NCBI RefSeq assembly: GCF_000981805.1
Contig: NZ_CP011132.1
Coordinates: 682,001 to 746,000 of the forward strand
Source of the DNA: Citrobacter amalonaticus Y19
Lineage (GTDB): Bacteria; Pseudomonadota; Gammaproteobacteria; Enterobacterales; Enterobacteriaceae
Length of the DNA stretch: 64,000 nucleotides
Direction of reading: 5' to 3'
The notes under the pieces were generated by a model that was not told the origin of the DNA, searched no databases, and was given only the letters and a program-made list of their open reading frames with translations. Each line of letters opens with the position of its first letter. Within the stretch, counting starts at the first letter, position 1. The position numbers were made by a program, and so were the translations under genes. Below, piece after piece: positions 27,858 to 37,178 of the stretch.

Positions 27858-29623
27858 TGAAACTGCCAGTCAGAGAATTTGATGCTGTAGTCATTGGTGC
27901 AGGCGGCGCAGGTATGCGCGCAGCGCTGCAAATTTCCCAAAGCGGCCAGACCTGTGCGCTGCTGTCCAAAGTGTTCCCGACCCGTTCCCATACCGTTTCT
28001 GCGCAGGGTGGCATCACCGTCGCGCTCGGTAATACCCATGAAGATAACTGGGAATGGCACATGTACGACACCGTTAAAGGGTCGGACTACATCGGTGACC
28101 AGGACGCGATCGAATATATGTGTAAAACCGGTCCGGAAGCGATTCTGGAACTGGAACACATGGGACTGCCGTTCTCCCGTCTTGACGATGGCAAAATTTA
28201 CCAGCGTCCGTTTGGCGGCCAGTCGAAAAACTTCGGCGGCGAGCAGGCGGCACGTACCGCGGCGGCGGCTGACCGTACGGGTCATGCGCTGTTGCACACG
28301 TTATATCAGCAGAACCTGAAAAACCACACCACCATTTTCTCCGAGTGGTATGCGCTGGATCTGGTGAAAAACGCCGACGGCGCGGTGGTCGGTTGTACCG
28401 CACTGTGCATCGAGACCGGTGAAGTGGTCTACTTCAAAGCCCGCGCGACGGTGCTGGCAACCGGCGGCGCAGGTCGTATCTATCAGTCCACGACCAACGC
28501 CCACATCAACACCGGTGACGGCGTGGGGATGGCTATCCGTGCCGGTGTCCCGGTTCAGGATATGGAAATGTGGCAGTTCCACCCAACCGGTATTGCCGGT
28601 GCGGGCGTGCTGGTGACAGAAGGCTGTCGCGGTGAGGGCGGTTATCTGCTGAATAAACACGGCGAGCGCTTTATGGAGCGTTATGCCCCGAATGCGAAAG
28701 ACCTCGCGGGTCGTGACGTGGTGGCGCGTTCCATCATGATCGAAATCCGCGAAGGTCGCGGCTGCGACGGCCCGTGGGGCCCGCACGCTAAACTGAAACT
28801 CGACCATCTGGGTAAAGACGTTCTCGAATCCCGTCTGCCGGGCATCCTGGAACTGTCCCGTACCTTTGCGCACGTTGACCCGGTGAAAGAGCCGATTCCG
28901 GTTATCCCAACCTGTCACTACATGATGGGCGGTATTCCGACCAAAGTGACCGGCCAGGCGCTGACGGTGAACGAGCAGGGCGAAGACGTGGTGATCCCGG
29001 GGCTGTTCGCGGTGGGTGAAATCGCCTGCGTATCGGTACACGGCGCTAACCGTCTGGGCGGTAACTCGCTGCTGGATCTGGTGGTGTTCGGTCGTGCGGC
29101 AGGTCTGCATCTGCAGGAATCTATTACCGAGCAGGGCGAACTGCGCGATGCGACAGAAGATGAAATCGAGGCTTCCCTGGCGCGTCTGAACCGCTGGAAC
29201 AATAACCGTGATGGTGAAGATCCGGTGGCGATTCGCAAAGCGCTGCAAGAATGTATGCAGCATAACTTCTCGGTCTTCCGTGAAGGCGATGCGATGGCGA
29301 AAGGGCTGGAAGAGTTGAAAGCTATCCGCGAGCGTTTGAAAAATGCCCGTCTGGACGACACCTCCAGTGAATTTAACACTCAGCGCGTAGAGTGTCTGGA
29401 GCTGGATAACCTGATGGAAACTGCCTATGCCACCGCAGTGTCCGCCAACTTCCGTACCGAAAGCCGTGGCGCGCATAGCCGCTTCGACTTCCCGGAACGT
29501 GATGATGCAAACTGGCTGTGCCATTCCCTGTATCTGCCAGAGACGGAATCCATGACCCGACGTGAAGTCAACATGGAACCGAAACTGCGCCCGGCATTCC
29601 CGCCGAAGATTCGTACTTACTAA
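27857..29623 (+). CDS. sdhA: Succinate dehydrogenase flavoprotein subunit
   Basis: 588 residues, equal to E. coli SdhA. Oxidises succinate to fumarate with covalent FAD. The Rossmann loop VIGAGGAGMRA, the FAD-attachment histidine His45 in RSHTVSAQGG, the substrate region HPTGIAGAG, and SVHGANRLGGNSLLD are all intact. The frame is open four codons earlier (27845), but ATG at 27857 gives the conserved MKLPVREFD. Confidence 0.98.
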   Translation: MKLPVREFDAVVIGAGGAGMRAALQISQSGQTCALLSKVFPTRSHTVSAQGGITVALGNTHEDNWEWHMYDTVKGSDYIGDQDAIEYMCKTGPEAILELEHMGLPFSRLDDGKIYQRPFGGQSKNFGGEQAARTAAAADRTGHALLHTLYQQNLKNHTTIFSEWYALDLVKNADGAVVGCTALCIETGEVVYFKARATVLATGGAGRIYQSTTNAHINTGDGVGMAIRAGVPVQDMEMWQFHPTGIAGAGVLVTEGCRGEGGYLLNKHGERFMERYAPNAKDLAGRDVVARSIMIEIREGRGCDGPWGPHAKLKLDHLGKDVLESRLPGILELSRTFAHVDPVKEPIPVIPTCHYMMGGIPTKVTGQALTVNEQGEDVVIPGLFAVGEIACVSVHGANRLGGNSLLDLVVFGRAAGLHLQESITEQGELRDATEDEIEASLARLNRWNNNRDGEDPVAIRKALQECMQHNFSVFREGDAMAKGLEELKAIRERLKNARLDDTSSEFNTQRVECLELDNLMETAYATAVSANFRTESRGAHSRFDFPERDDANWLCHSLYLPETESMTRREVNMEPKLRPAFPPKIRTY

Positions 29624-29638
29624 TGCGGAGACAGGACA

Positions 29639-30355
29639 ATGAAACTCGAGTTTTCAATTTATCGCTATAACCCGGATGTTGATGACGCTCCGCGCATGCA
29701 GGATTACACCCTGGAAGGCGAAGAAGGGCGCGACATGATGCTGCTGGACGCACTGATGCAGCTCAAAGAGAAAGACCCCAGCCTCTCTTTTCGCCGCTCC
29801 TGCCGTGAAGGCGTGTGCGGTTCAGACGGCGTGAACATGAACGGCAAGAACGGTCTGGCCTGCATCACGCCGGTGTCTGCACTGGTTCAGCCGGGTAAGA
29901 AAATTGTTATCCGTCCGCTGCCCGGATTGCCGGTGGTTCGCGATTTGGTAGTAGACATGGGGCAATTCTATGCACAATATGAGAAGATTAAGCCTTACTT
30001 ATTGAATAATGGGCAAAATCCGCCAGCTCGCGAGCATTTACAAATGCCAGAGCAGCGTGAAAAACTCGATGGGCTGTATGAATGCATTCTGTGCGCATGT
30101 TGCTCAACGTCTTGCCCATCTTTCTGGTGGAATCCGGATAAGTTTATCGGTCCGGCAGGTCTGTTAGCGGCCTATCGCTTCCTGATCGACAGCCGCGATA
30201 CCGAAACCGACAGCCGTCTGGAAGGGCTAAGTGATGCATTCAGCGTATTCCGCTGTCACAGCATCATGAACTGCGTCAGTGTATGTCCTAAGGGACTGAA
30301 CCCGACGCGCGCCATCGGCCATATTAAGTCGATGCTGTTGCAACGCAGTGCGTAA
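29639..30355 (+). CDS. sdhB: Succinate dehydrogenase iron-sulfur subunit
   Basis: 238 residues carrying three clusters that pass electrons from FAD to quinone. The [2Fe-2S] ligands are Cys55, Cys60, Asp63 and Cys75 (CREGVCGSD, GLAC); the [4Fe-4S] and [3Fe-4S] ligands lie in CILCACCSTSCP and CHSIMNCVSVCPKG. Encoded 15 bases after sdhA. Confidence 0.98.
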   Translation: MKLEFSIYRYNPDVDDAPRMQDYTLEGEEGRDMMLLDALMQLKEKDPSLSFRRSCREGVCGSDGVNMNGKNGLACITPVSALVQPGKKIVIRPLPGLPVVRDLVVDMGQFYAQYEKIKPYLLNNGQNPPAREHLQMPEQREKLDGLYECILCACCSTSCPSFWWNPDKFIGPAGLLAAYRFLIDSRDTETDSRLEGLSDAFSVFRCHSIMNCVSVCPKGLNPTRAIGHIKSMLLQRSA

Positions 30356-30382
30356 GTAGACATTGCCCGCGGTGGCAATCCT

Positions 30383-30470
30383 GTAGGCCGGATAAGACGT
30401 TTACGTCGCCATCCGGCACATTTTGCCTGATGGCGCTTCGCTTATCAGGCCTACGGGGTCGCCATCCGGC
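30383..30470. repeat. BIME: REP units between sdhB and sucA
   Basis: GTAGGCCGGATAAGACG..CGCCATCCGGC followed by GCCTGATGGCGCTTCGCTTATCAGGCCTAC and a partial third unit GCCATCCGGC. It lies within the sdhCDAB-sucABCD transcription unit, where it may protect the sdh mRNA from 3' exonucleases and lower read-through into suc. Confidence 0.9.
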
Positions 30471-30481
30471 AAATGAGTGCA

Positions 30482-30657
30482 GGAAACCTCTAAAAACTGC
30501 CAGATTGATAGCAATAATCGAGATGTTCAGCGCGAGACAAGGCGCGAACGGAACGAATCACCGGGAGCATAGTTCACTATGTGACCGGCGTGAGAGACGG
30601 TTGCAACGCAGTCGCAGCCTGAACAGCGACGATTATTAGACAGTTTTTAAAGGTTCC
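30482..30657. repeat. MITE-like 176-base palindromic element upstream of sucA
   Basis: The ends GGAAACCTCTAAAAACTG and CAGTTTTTAAAGGTTCC are imperfect inverted repeats, and the complementarity continues inward (AATAATCG..TGTTCAG on both arms), so the whole segment can fold into one long hairpin. No coding frame. It is neither a REP nor a recognisable ERIC; it may belong to the RSA-like class of enterobacterial repeats, but I could not confirm this. Confidence 0.65.
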
Positions 30658-30770
30658 TTAGCGGACGCAGATGACACGACAGTCCGTAACAAGTGAACCC
30701 CGGCACGCATACGGCGTATGCGTGGTAGTATCCACGGCGAAGTAAGCATATAAATGCTTAAGGGATCACG

Positions 30771-33572
30771 ATGCAGAACAGCGCTTTGAAAGCCTGGTTG
30801 GACTCTTCTTACCTCTCTGGCGCAAACCAGAGCTGGATAGAACAGCTCTATGAAGACTTCTTAACCGATCCTGACTCGGTAGACGCTAACTGGCGTTCGA
30901 CGTTCCAGCAGTTACCTGGCACCGGAGTCAAACCGGATCAATTCCATTCAAAAACACGTGAATATTTCCGTCGTCTGGCGAAGGATGCCTCACGTTACAC
31001 TTCTTCGATTTCCGACCCTGACACCAATGTGAAGCAGGTAAAAGTCCTGCAGCTCATCAACGCTTATCGCTTCCGTGGTCACCAGCATGCGAATCTCGAT
31101 CCGCTGGGACTGTGGCAGCAAGACACTGTGGCAGATCTGGATCCCTCCTTCCACGATCTGACTGAGGCCGATTTCCAGGAAAGCTTTAACGTAGGTTCTT
31201 TTGCCGGCGGCAAAGAGACGATGAAGCTGGGTGAGCTGATTTCCGCGCTCAAACAAACGTACTGCGGCCCGATCGGCGCTGAGTACATGCACATCACCAG
31301 CACCGAAGAGAAACGCTGGCTGCAACAGCGGATCGAATCCGGTCGCGCCGCATTCAGCGGTGAAGAGAAAAAACGCTTCCTGAGCGAACTGACCGCAGCA
31401 GAAGGTCTGGAACGTTACCTGGGCGCGAAATTCCCGGGCGCGAAACGCTTCTCGCTGGAAGGCGGCGATGCGTTAATCCCAATGCTCAAAGAGATGATCC
31501 GCCATGCAGGCAACAGCGGCACCCGTGAAGTAGTGCTGGGTATGGCGCACCGTGGTCGTCTGAACGTACTGGTCAACGTGCTGGGTAAAAAACCGCAGGA
31601 CCTGTTCGACGAATTTGCGGGCAAACATAAAGAACACCTCGGCACCGGCGACGTGAAGTACCACATGGGCTTCTCGTCAGATATCGAAACCGAAGGCGGT
31701 CTGGTTCACCTGGCGTTGGCGTTTAACCCGTCGCACCTGGAAATCGTCAGCCCGGTGGTGATTGGTTCCGTGCGTGCGCGTCTGGACCGACTGGACGAGC
31801 CAAGCAGCAATAAAGTCCTGCCGATCACCATTCACGGTGACGCGGCGGTCACCGGGCAGGGCGTGGTTCAGGAAACGCTGAACATGTCGAAAGCGCGGGG
31901 TTACGAAGTGGGCGGTACCGTTCGCATCGTTATCAACAACCAGGTGGGCTTCACTACCTCTAACCCGCTGGATGCCCGTTCCACCCCGTACTGCACCGAC
32001 ATCGGTAAAATGGTACAGGCGCCAATCTTCCACGTGAACGCGGACGATCCGGAAGCGGTCGCATTCGTGACGCGTCTGGCGCTGGACTTCCGTAACACCT
32101 TCAAACGCGATGTCTTCATCGATCTGGTGTGCTACCGCCGTCACGGCCACAACGAAGCCGACGAGCCGAGCGCAACCCAGCCGCTGATGTATCAGAAAAT
32201 CAAAAAGCATCCGACCCCGCGCAAAATCTACGCTGACAAGCTGGAAGCGGATAAGGTCGCGACGCTGGAAGATGCCACTGAAATGGTTAACCTGTATCGC
32301 GATGCGCTGGACGCGGGCGAATGCGTGGTGAAAGAGTGGCGTCCGATGAACATGCACTCCTTTACCTGGTCGCCGTACCTCAACCACGAGTGGGACGAAA
32401 ACTACCCGAGTCAGGTTGAGATGAAGCGTTTGCAGGAACTGGCGAAGCGTATCAGTACGGTGCCGGAAGCGGTTGAGATGCAGTCACGCGTCGCGAAGAT
32501 TTACGGCGATCGTCAGGCGATGGCTGCCGGTGAGAAGCTGTTCGACTGGGGCGGCGCCGAGAATCTGGCCTATGCCACGCTGGTGGACGAAGGTATTCCG
32601 GTTCGTCTGTCCGGTGAGGACTCAGGTCGCGGCACCTTCTTCCACCGTCACGCGGTCATTCACAACCAGGCGAACGGTTCAACCTATACTCCGTTGCAGC
32701 ATGTGCATAACGGACAGGGTTCCTTCCGCGTCTGGGACTCCGTGCTGTCTGAAGAAGCAGTACTGGCCTTCGAATACGGCTACGCCACAGCGGAACCGCG
32801 TACCCTGACTATCTGGGAAGCGCAGTTCGGTGACTTCGCCAACGGCGCCCAGGTGGTTATCGACCAGTTCATCTCTTCCGGCGAGCAGAAATGGGGTCGG
32901 ATGTGTGGTCTGGTGATGCTGTTGCCGCACGGTTACGAAGGGCAGGGGCCGGAGCACTCCTCCGCGCGTCTGGAACGTTATCTGCAACTTTGCGCCGAGC
33001 AAAACATGCAGGTGTGCGTACCGTCTACCCCGGCACAGGTGTATCACATGCTGCGTCGTCAGGCGTTGCGCGGGATGCGTCGTCCGCTGGTGGTCATGTC
33101 GCCGAAATCGCTGCTGCGCCATCCGCTGGCCGTCTCCAGCCTGGATGAACTGGCTAATGGCACCTTCCTGCCAGCCATCGGCGAAGTCGATGACCTCGAT
33201 CCGAAAGGCGTGAAGCGTGTGGTGATGTGTTCTGGTAAGGTTTATTACGACCTGCTGGAACAGCGTCGCAAGAACAACCAGAAAGATGTCGCCATTGTGC
33301 GTATCGAACAACTCTATCCTTTCCCGCATCAGGCGATGCAGGAAGTATTAAAACAGTACGCTCACGTACATGATTTTGTCTGGTGCCAGGAAGAGCCGCT
33401 CAACCAGGGCGCATGGTACTGCAGCCAGCATCATTTCCGTGAAGTGATTCCATTTGGGTCCGCTCTGCGTTATGCAGGTCGCCCGGCCTCCGCCTCTCCG
33501 GCGGTAGGGTATATGTCCGTTCACCAGAAACAGCAACAAGATCTGGTTAATGACGCGCTGAACGTCGATTAA
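30771..33572 (+). CDS. sucA: 2-oxoglutarate dehydrogenase E1 component
   Basis: 933 residues, same as E. coli. Thiamine-diphosphate enzyme that decarboxylates 2-oxoglutarate and transfers succinyl to the lipoyl arm of SucB. The ThDP motif region (GDAAVTGQG then NNQVGFTT) and the active-site histidines (GMAHRGRLNVL, CYRRHGHNEAD) are visible; the transketolase pyrimidine-binding domain follows from about 590. The 415-base upstream gap holds repeats plus a possible sucA promoter; AAGGGA precedes the ATG. Confidence 0.98.
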   Translation: MQNSALKAWLDSSYLSGANQSWIEQLYEDFLTDPDSVDANWRSTFQQLPGTGVKPDQFHSKTREYFRRLAKDASRYTSSISDPDTNVKQVKVLQLINAYRFRGHQHANLDPLGLWQQDTVADLDPSFHDLTEADFQESFNVGSFAGGKETMKLGELISALKQTYCGPIGAEYMHITSTEEKRWLQQRIESGRAAFSGEEKKRFLSELTAAEGLERYLGAKFPGAKRFSLEGGDALIPMLKEMIRHAGNSGTREVVLGMAHRGRLNVLVNVLGKKPQDLFDEFAGKHKEHLGTGDVKYHMGFSSDIETEGGLVHLALAFNPSHLEIVSPVVIGSVRARLDRLDEPSSNKVLPITIHGDAAVTGQGVVQETLNMSKARGYEVGGTVRIVINNQVGFTTSNPLDARSTPYCTDIGKMVQAPIFHVNADDPEAVAFVTRLALDFRNTFKRDVFIDLVCYRRHGHNEADEPSATQPLMYQKIKKHPTPRKIYADKLEADKVATLEDATEMVNLYRDALDAGECVVKEWRPMNMHSFTWSPYLNHEWDENYPSQVEMKRLQELAKRISTVPEAVEMQSRVAKIYGDRQAMAAGEKLFDWGGAENLAYATLVDEGIPVRLSGEDSGRGTFFHRHAVIHNQANGSTYTPLQHVHNGQGSFRVWDSVLSEEAVLAFEYGYATAEPRTLTIWEAQFGDFANGAQVVIDQFISSGEQKWGRMCGLVMLLPHGYEGQGPEHSSARLERYLQLCAEQNMQVCVPSTPAQVYHMLRRQALRGMRRPLVVMSPKSLLRHPLAVSSLDELANGTFLPAIGEVDDLDPKGVKRVVMCSGKVYYDLLEQRRKNNQKDVAIVRIEQLYPFPHQAMQEVLKQYAHVHDFVWCQEEPLNQGAWYCSQHHFREVIPFGSALRYAGRPASASPAVGYMSVHQKQQQDLVNDALNVD

Positions 33573-33586
33573 TTAAAGGATAAATA

Positions 33587-34804
33587 ATGAGTAGCGTAGA
33601 TATTCTTGTTCCCGACCTGCCTGAGTCCGTAGCGGACGCGACTGTTGCCACCTGGCACAAAAAACCGGGTGATGCGGTAGTTCGTGACGAAGTGCTGGTA
33701 GAAATCGAAACTGACAAAGTGGTACTGGAAGTACCGGCATCAGCGGACGGCATTCTGGATGCGGTTCTGGAAGATGAAGGCACGACCGTGACCTCGCGCC
33801 AGATCCTCGGTCGCCTGCGTGAAGGCAACAGCGCCGGTAAAGAAACCAGCGCGAAGTCTGAAGAAAAAGCGTCCACCCCGGCGCAGCGTCAGCAGGCTTC
33901 TCTGGAAGAACAAAACAACGATGCGCTGAGCCCGGCGATCCGTCGCCTGCTGGCTGAGCACAGCCTCGACGCCAGTGCTATCAAAGGCACCGGTGTGGGT
34001 GGTCGTATCACCCGCGAAGATGTGGATAAGCATCTGGCGAAAGCGCCTGCGAAAGCCGAAGACAAAGCAGCGCCAGCGCCAGCGGCACAGCCTGCTCTGG
34101 GTGCACGCAGCGAAAAACGTGTACCGATGACCCGCCTGCGCAAACGCGTTGCCGAGCGTCTGCTGGAAGCGAAAAACTCCACCGCCATGCTGACGACCTT
34201 CAACGAAGTCAACATGAAGCCGATTATGGATCTGCGTAAGCAGTACGGTGAAGCGTTTGAAAAACGTCACGGCATCCGTCTGGGCTTCATGTCCTTCTAC
34301 GTGAAGGCCGTGGTGGAAGCGCTGAAACGTTATCCGGAAGTGAACGCCTCTATCGACGGCGACGACGTGGTGTATCACAACTACTTCGACGTGAGCATGG
34401 CGGTTTCTACGCCGCGCGGCCTGGTGACCCCGGTTCTGCGTGACGTTGATACGCTGGGTATGGCTGACATCGAGAAAAACATCAAGACGCTGGCAATCAA
34501 AGGTCGTGACGGCAAGCTGACGGTGGAAGATCTGACGGGCGGTAACTTCACCATCACCAACGGTGGCGTGTTCGGTTCCCTGATGTCCACGCCGATCATC
34601 AACCCGCCGCAGAGCGCGATCCTCGGTATGCACGCGATCAAAGATCGTCCGATGGCGGTAGATGGCAAGGTGGAAATCCTGCCGATGATGTACCTGGCGC
34701 TGTCCTACGATCACCGCCTGATCGATGGTCGCGAATCCGTGGGCTTCCTGGTGGCGATTAAAGAACTGCTGGAAGATCCGACACGTCTGCTGCTGGACGT
34801 GTAG
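33587..34804 (+). CDS. sucB: Dihydrolipoyl succinyltransferase (E2)
   Basis: 405 residues. Visible order: one lipoyl domain with Lys44 in EIETDKVVLE, an Ala/Pro-rich linker, the peripheral-subunit-binding domain (SPAIRRLLAEHSLDASAIKGTGVGGRITREDV region, about 110-145), a second linker, and the catalytic domain ending with SYDHRLIDGRE (His376, Asp380). It forms the 24-mer core of the 2-oxoglutarate dehydrogenase complex. Encoded 14 bases after sucA. Confidence 0.98.
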   Translation: MSSVDILVPDLPESVADATVATWHKKPGDAVVRDEVLVEIETDKVVLEVPASADGILDAVLEDEGTTVTSRQILGRLREGNSAGKETSAKSEEKASTPAQRQQASLEEQNNDALSPAIRRLLAEHSLDASAIKGTGVGGRITREDVDKHLAKAPAKAEDKAAPAPAAQPALGARSEKRVPMTRLRKRVAERLLEAKNSTAMLTTFNEVNMKPIMDLRKQYGEAFEKRHGIRLGFMSFYVKAVVEALKRYPEVNASIDGDDVVYHNYFDVSMAVSTPRGLVTPVLRDVDTLGMADIEKNIKTLAIKGRDGKLTVEDLTGGNFTITNGGVFGSLMSTPIINPPQSAILGMHAIKDRPMAVDGKVEILPMMYLALSYDHRLIDGRESVGFLVAIKELLEDPTRLLLDV

Positions 34805-34826
34805 TAAACAAGAGTATCACCTGCCC

Positions 34827-34909
34827 GTAGGCCGGATAAGGCGTTTACGCCGCCATCCGGCATTGATGAGATGCCTGATGGCGACGCTACCGCGTCTTAT
34901 CAGGCCTAC
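34827..34909. repeat. BIME between sucB and sucC
   Basis: Two inverted REP units: GTAGGCCGGATAAGGCG..CGCCATCCGGC and GCCTGATGGCGACG..CGTCTTATCAGGCCTAC, separated by about 11 bases. They fill most of the 144-base gap inside the suc operon. Confidence 0.9.
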
Positions 34910-34948
34910 GGTTTAAGATAACGATTACCTGAAGGATGGACAGAACAC

Positions 34949-36115
34949 ATGAACTTACATGAATACCAGGCAAAACAACTTTTTGCCCGCTATGGCTTAC
35001 CGGCGCCGGTGGGTTATGCCTGTACTACTCCGCGTGAAGCTGAAGAAGCGGCATCGAAAATCGGTGCAGGTCCGTGGGTAGTAAAATGTCAGGTTCACGC
35101 GGGCGGCCGCGGTAAAGCGGGCGGTGTGAAAGTGGTCAAAAGCAAAGAAGAGATTCGCGCTTTTGCTGAACACTGGCTGGGCAAACGTCTGGTGACCTAT
35201 CAAACAGACGCCAACGGTCAACCGGTAAACCAGATTCTGGTTGAAGCAGCGACCGATATCGATAAAGAGCTGTATCTGGGCGCGGTGGTTGACCGTAGCT
35301 CTCGTCGCGTGGTCTTCATGGCCTCCACCGAAGGCGGCGTAGAAATTGAAAAAGTCGCGGAAGAAACCCCGCACCTGATCCACAAAGTTGCGCTTGATCC
35401 GCTGACCGGCCCAATGCCGTATCAGGGACGTGAGCTGGCGTTCAAACTGGGTCTGGAAGGCAAACTGGTTCAGCAATTCACTAAAATCTTTATGGGGCTG
35501 GCGACGATTTTCCTGGAGCGCGACCTGGCGCTGATCGAAATCAACCCGCTGGTCATCACCAAACAGGGCGACCTGATCTGCCTCGACGGCAAACTGGGCG
35601 CTGACGGCAACGCGCTGTTCCGCCAGCCGGATCTGCGTGAAATGCGCGACCAGTCTCAGGAAGACCCGCGTGAAGCGCAGGCTGCACAGTGGGAACTGAA
35701 CTACGTCGCGCTGGATGGCAACATCGGCTGCATGGTTAACGGCGCAGGTCTGGCGATGGGCACCATGGACATCGTGAAACTGCACGGCGGCGAACCGGCT
35801 AACTTCCTTGACGTTGGCGGCGGCGCAACCAAAGAGCGCGTGACCGAAGCGTTCAAAATTATCCTCTCTGACGACAACGTTAAAGCGGTTCTGGTTAACA
35901 TCTTCGGCGGTATTGTGCGCTGCGACTTGATCGCTGACGGCATTATCGGCGCGGTAGCGGAAGTGGGTGTTAACGTACCGGTTGTGGTTCGTCTGGAAGG
36001 CAACAACGCCGAACTCGGCGCGAAGAAACTGGCTGACAGCGGCCTGAATATTATTGCAGCGAAAAGTCTGACGGATGCAGCTCAGCAGGTTGTTGCCGCA
36101 GTGGAGGGGAAATAA
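34949..36115 (+). CDS. sucC: Succinyl-CoA synthetase beta subunit
   Basis: 388 residues, ATP-grasp fold. Makes ATP or GTP from succinyl-CoA with SucD. It begins MNLHEYQAKQLFARYG, with the nucleotide-binding QVHAGGRGKAGGVK region, the ATP-grasp EINPLV segment and the C-terminal ligase part (NIFGGIVRCD) that contacts SucD. The TAA stop overlaps the sucD ATG by one base. Confidence 0.98.
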   Translation: MNLHEYQAKQLFARYGLPAPVGYACTTPREAEEAASKIGAGPWVVKCQVHAGGRGKAGGVKVVKSKEEIRAFAEHWLGKRLVTYQTDANGQPVNQILVEAATDIDKELYLGAVVDRSSRRVVFMASTEGGVEIEKVAEETPHLIHKVALDPLTGPMPYQGRELAFKLGLEGKLVQQFTKIFMGLATIFLERDLALIEINPLVITKQGDLICLDGKLGADGNALFRQPDLREMRDQSQEDPREAQAAQWELNYVALDGNIGCMVNGAGLAMGTMDIVKLHGGEPANFLDVGGGATKERVTEAFKIILSDDNVKAVLVNIFGGIVRCDLIADGIIGAVAEVGVNVPVVVRLEGNNAELGAKKLADSGLNIIAAKSLTDAAQQVVAAVEGK

Positions 36116-36984
36116 TGTCTGTTTTAATCGATAAAAACACCAAGGTTATCTGTCAGGGCTTTACCGGTAGCCAGGGGACGTTCCACTCCGAACAGGCGAT
36201 TGCTTACGGTACGCAGATGGTTGGCGGCGTAACCCCAGGTAAAGGCGGCACCACGCATCTGGGTCTGCCGGTGTTCAACACCGTGCGTGAAGCGGTTGAA
36301 GCAACGGGCGCGACCGCAACGGTTATCTACGTTCCGGCACCGTTCTGCAAAGACTCCATTCTGGAAGCGATCGACGCAGGTATCAAACTCATCATCACGA
36401 TCACCGAAGGTATTCCGACGCTGGATATGCTGACCGTGAAGGTGAAACTGGATGAAGCCGGCGTACGCATGATCGGTCCAAACTGCCCGGGTGTTATCAC
36501 CCCAGGCGAATGCAAAATCGGCATCATGCCGGGTCACATCCATAAGCCGGGTAAAGTGGGTATCGTCTCTCGCTCCGGTACGCTGACCTATGAAGCGGTT
36601 AAGCAGACCACCGACTACGGTTTCGGCCAGTCCACCTGTGTGGGCATCGGCGGCGACCCGATCCCGGGCTCTAACTTTATCGACATTCTGAAACTGTTCC
36701 AGGAAGATCCGCAGACCGAAGCGATCGTGATGATCGGCGAGATCGGCGGTAGCGCTGAAGAAGAAGCGGCTGCGTACATCAAAGATCACGTCACCAAGCC
36801 GGTTGTTGGCTACATCGCCGGTGTGACCGCGCCGAAAGGCAAGCGCATGGGTCACGCAGGGGCCATCATCGCAGGCGGGAAAGGCACGGCGGATGAGAAA
36901 TTCGCTGCGCTGGAAGCTGCCGGCGTGAAAACCGTTCGCAGTCTCGCCGATATCGGCGAAGCGCTGAAAGCCGTGATTAAGTAA
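36115..36984 (+). CDS. sucD: Succinyl-CoA synthetase alpha subunit
   Basis: 289 residues with an N-terminal CoA-binding Rossmann domain (CQGFTGSQGTFH) and the phosphorylated active-site histidine His247 in KRMGHAGAI. Encoded in one-base overlap with sucC, the last gene of the operon. A small-RNA-like 3' region and strong terminator follow. Confidence 0.98.
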   Translation: MSVLIDKNTKVICQGFTGSQGTFHSEQAIAYGTQMVGGVTPGKGGTTHLGLPVFNTVREAVEATGATATVIYVPAPFCKDSILEAIDAGIKLIITITEGIPTLDMLTVKVKLDEAGVRMIGPNCPGVITPGECKIGIMPGHIHKPGKVGIVSRSGTLTYEAVKQTTDYGFGQSTCVGIGGDPIPGSNFIDILKLFQEDPQTEAIVMIGEIGGSAEEEAAAYIKDHVTKPVVGYIAGVTAPKGKRMGHAGAIIAGGKGTADEKFAALEAAGVKTVRSLADIGEALKAVIK

Positions 36985-36989
36985 GACTC

Positions 36990-37094
36990 AAATAAGCAAT
37001 AAAACAGTCTACTCCCCTTCATTTACCCGTGATGAAGGGGCAAAGACTGGTCCATTTTCGACATGGTTGGCCATCTGATGATGGCCTTTTTTTT
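36990..37094 (+). ncRNA. sdhX: SdhX-type small RNA from the sucD 3' UTR
   Basis: Directly after sucD are a hairpin CCCCTTCAT..ATGAAGGGG (37014-37040), a single-stranded segment, and a terminal hairpin with eight T. This is the location and layout of the SdhX (RybD) RNA, which in E. coli and Salmonella is cut from the sdh-suc transcript and represses acetate-metabolism genes through Hfq. Identity is inferred from position and structure; the 5' end is approximate and probably set by RNase E. Confidence 0.65.
37069..37094 (+). terminator. Rho-independent terminator of sdhCDAB-sucABCD
   Basis: GGCCAT CTGATG ATGGCC followed by eight T, about 85 bases after the sucD stop. It is a canonical terminator and would give the Hfq-binding 3' end of SdhX. 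Confidence 0.93.
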
Positions 37095-37106
37095 ACCTGC
37101 AGGTTT

Positions 37107-37178
37107 GCCGGATGGCGCTGTCGCTTATCCGGCCTACGGGTGTAGGCCTGATAAGATGCGCCAGCATTGCCATCAGGC
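37107..37178. repeat. BIME overlapping the end of the racemase-like gene
   Basis: GCCGGATGGCGC..TATCCGGCCTAC and GTAGGCCTGATAAG..GCCATCAGGC. The second unit runs into the 3' end of the minus-strand gene and supplies its TGA stop (37173-37175). Confidence 0.88.

Noticed and set aside
28301..29524. 407-codon minus-strand frame opposite sdhA
   Set aside because: Antisense shadow of a high-GC conserved gene; the composition (His/Gln/Phe-rich) is typical of such shadows.
30430..30639. Short plus-strand frame between sdhB and sucA
   Set aside because: It lies entirely in REP and palindromic repeat sequence; no start signal.
30482..30657. ERIC element
   Set aside because: Length and palindromic nature fit, but the ERIC core sequence is not present.
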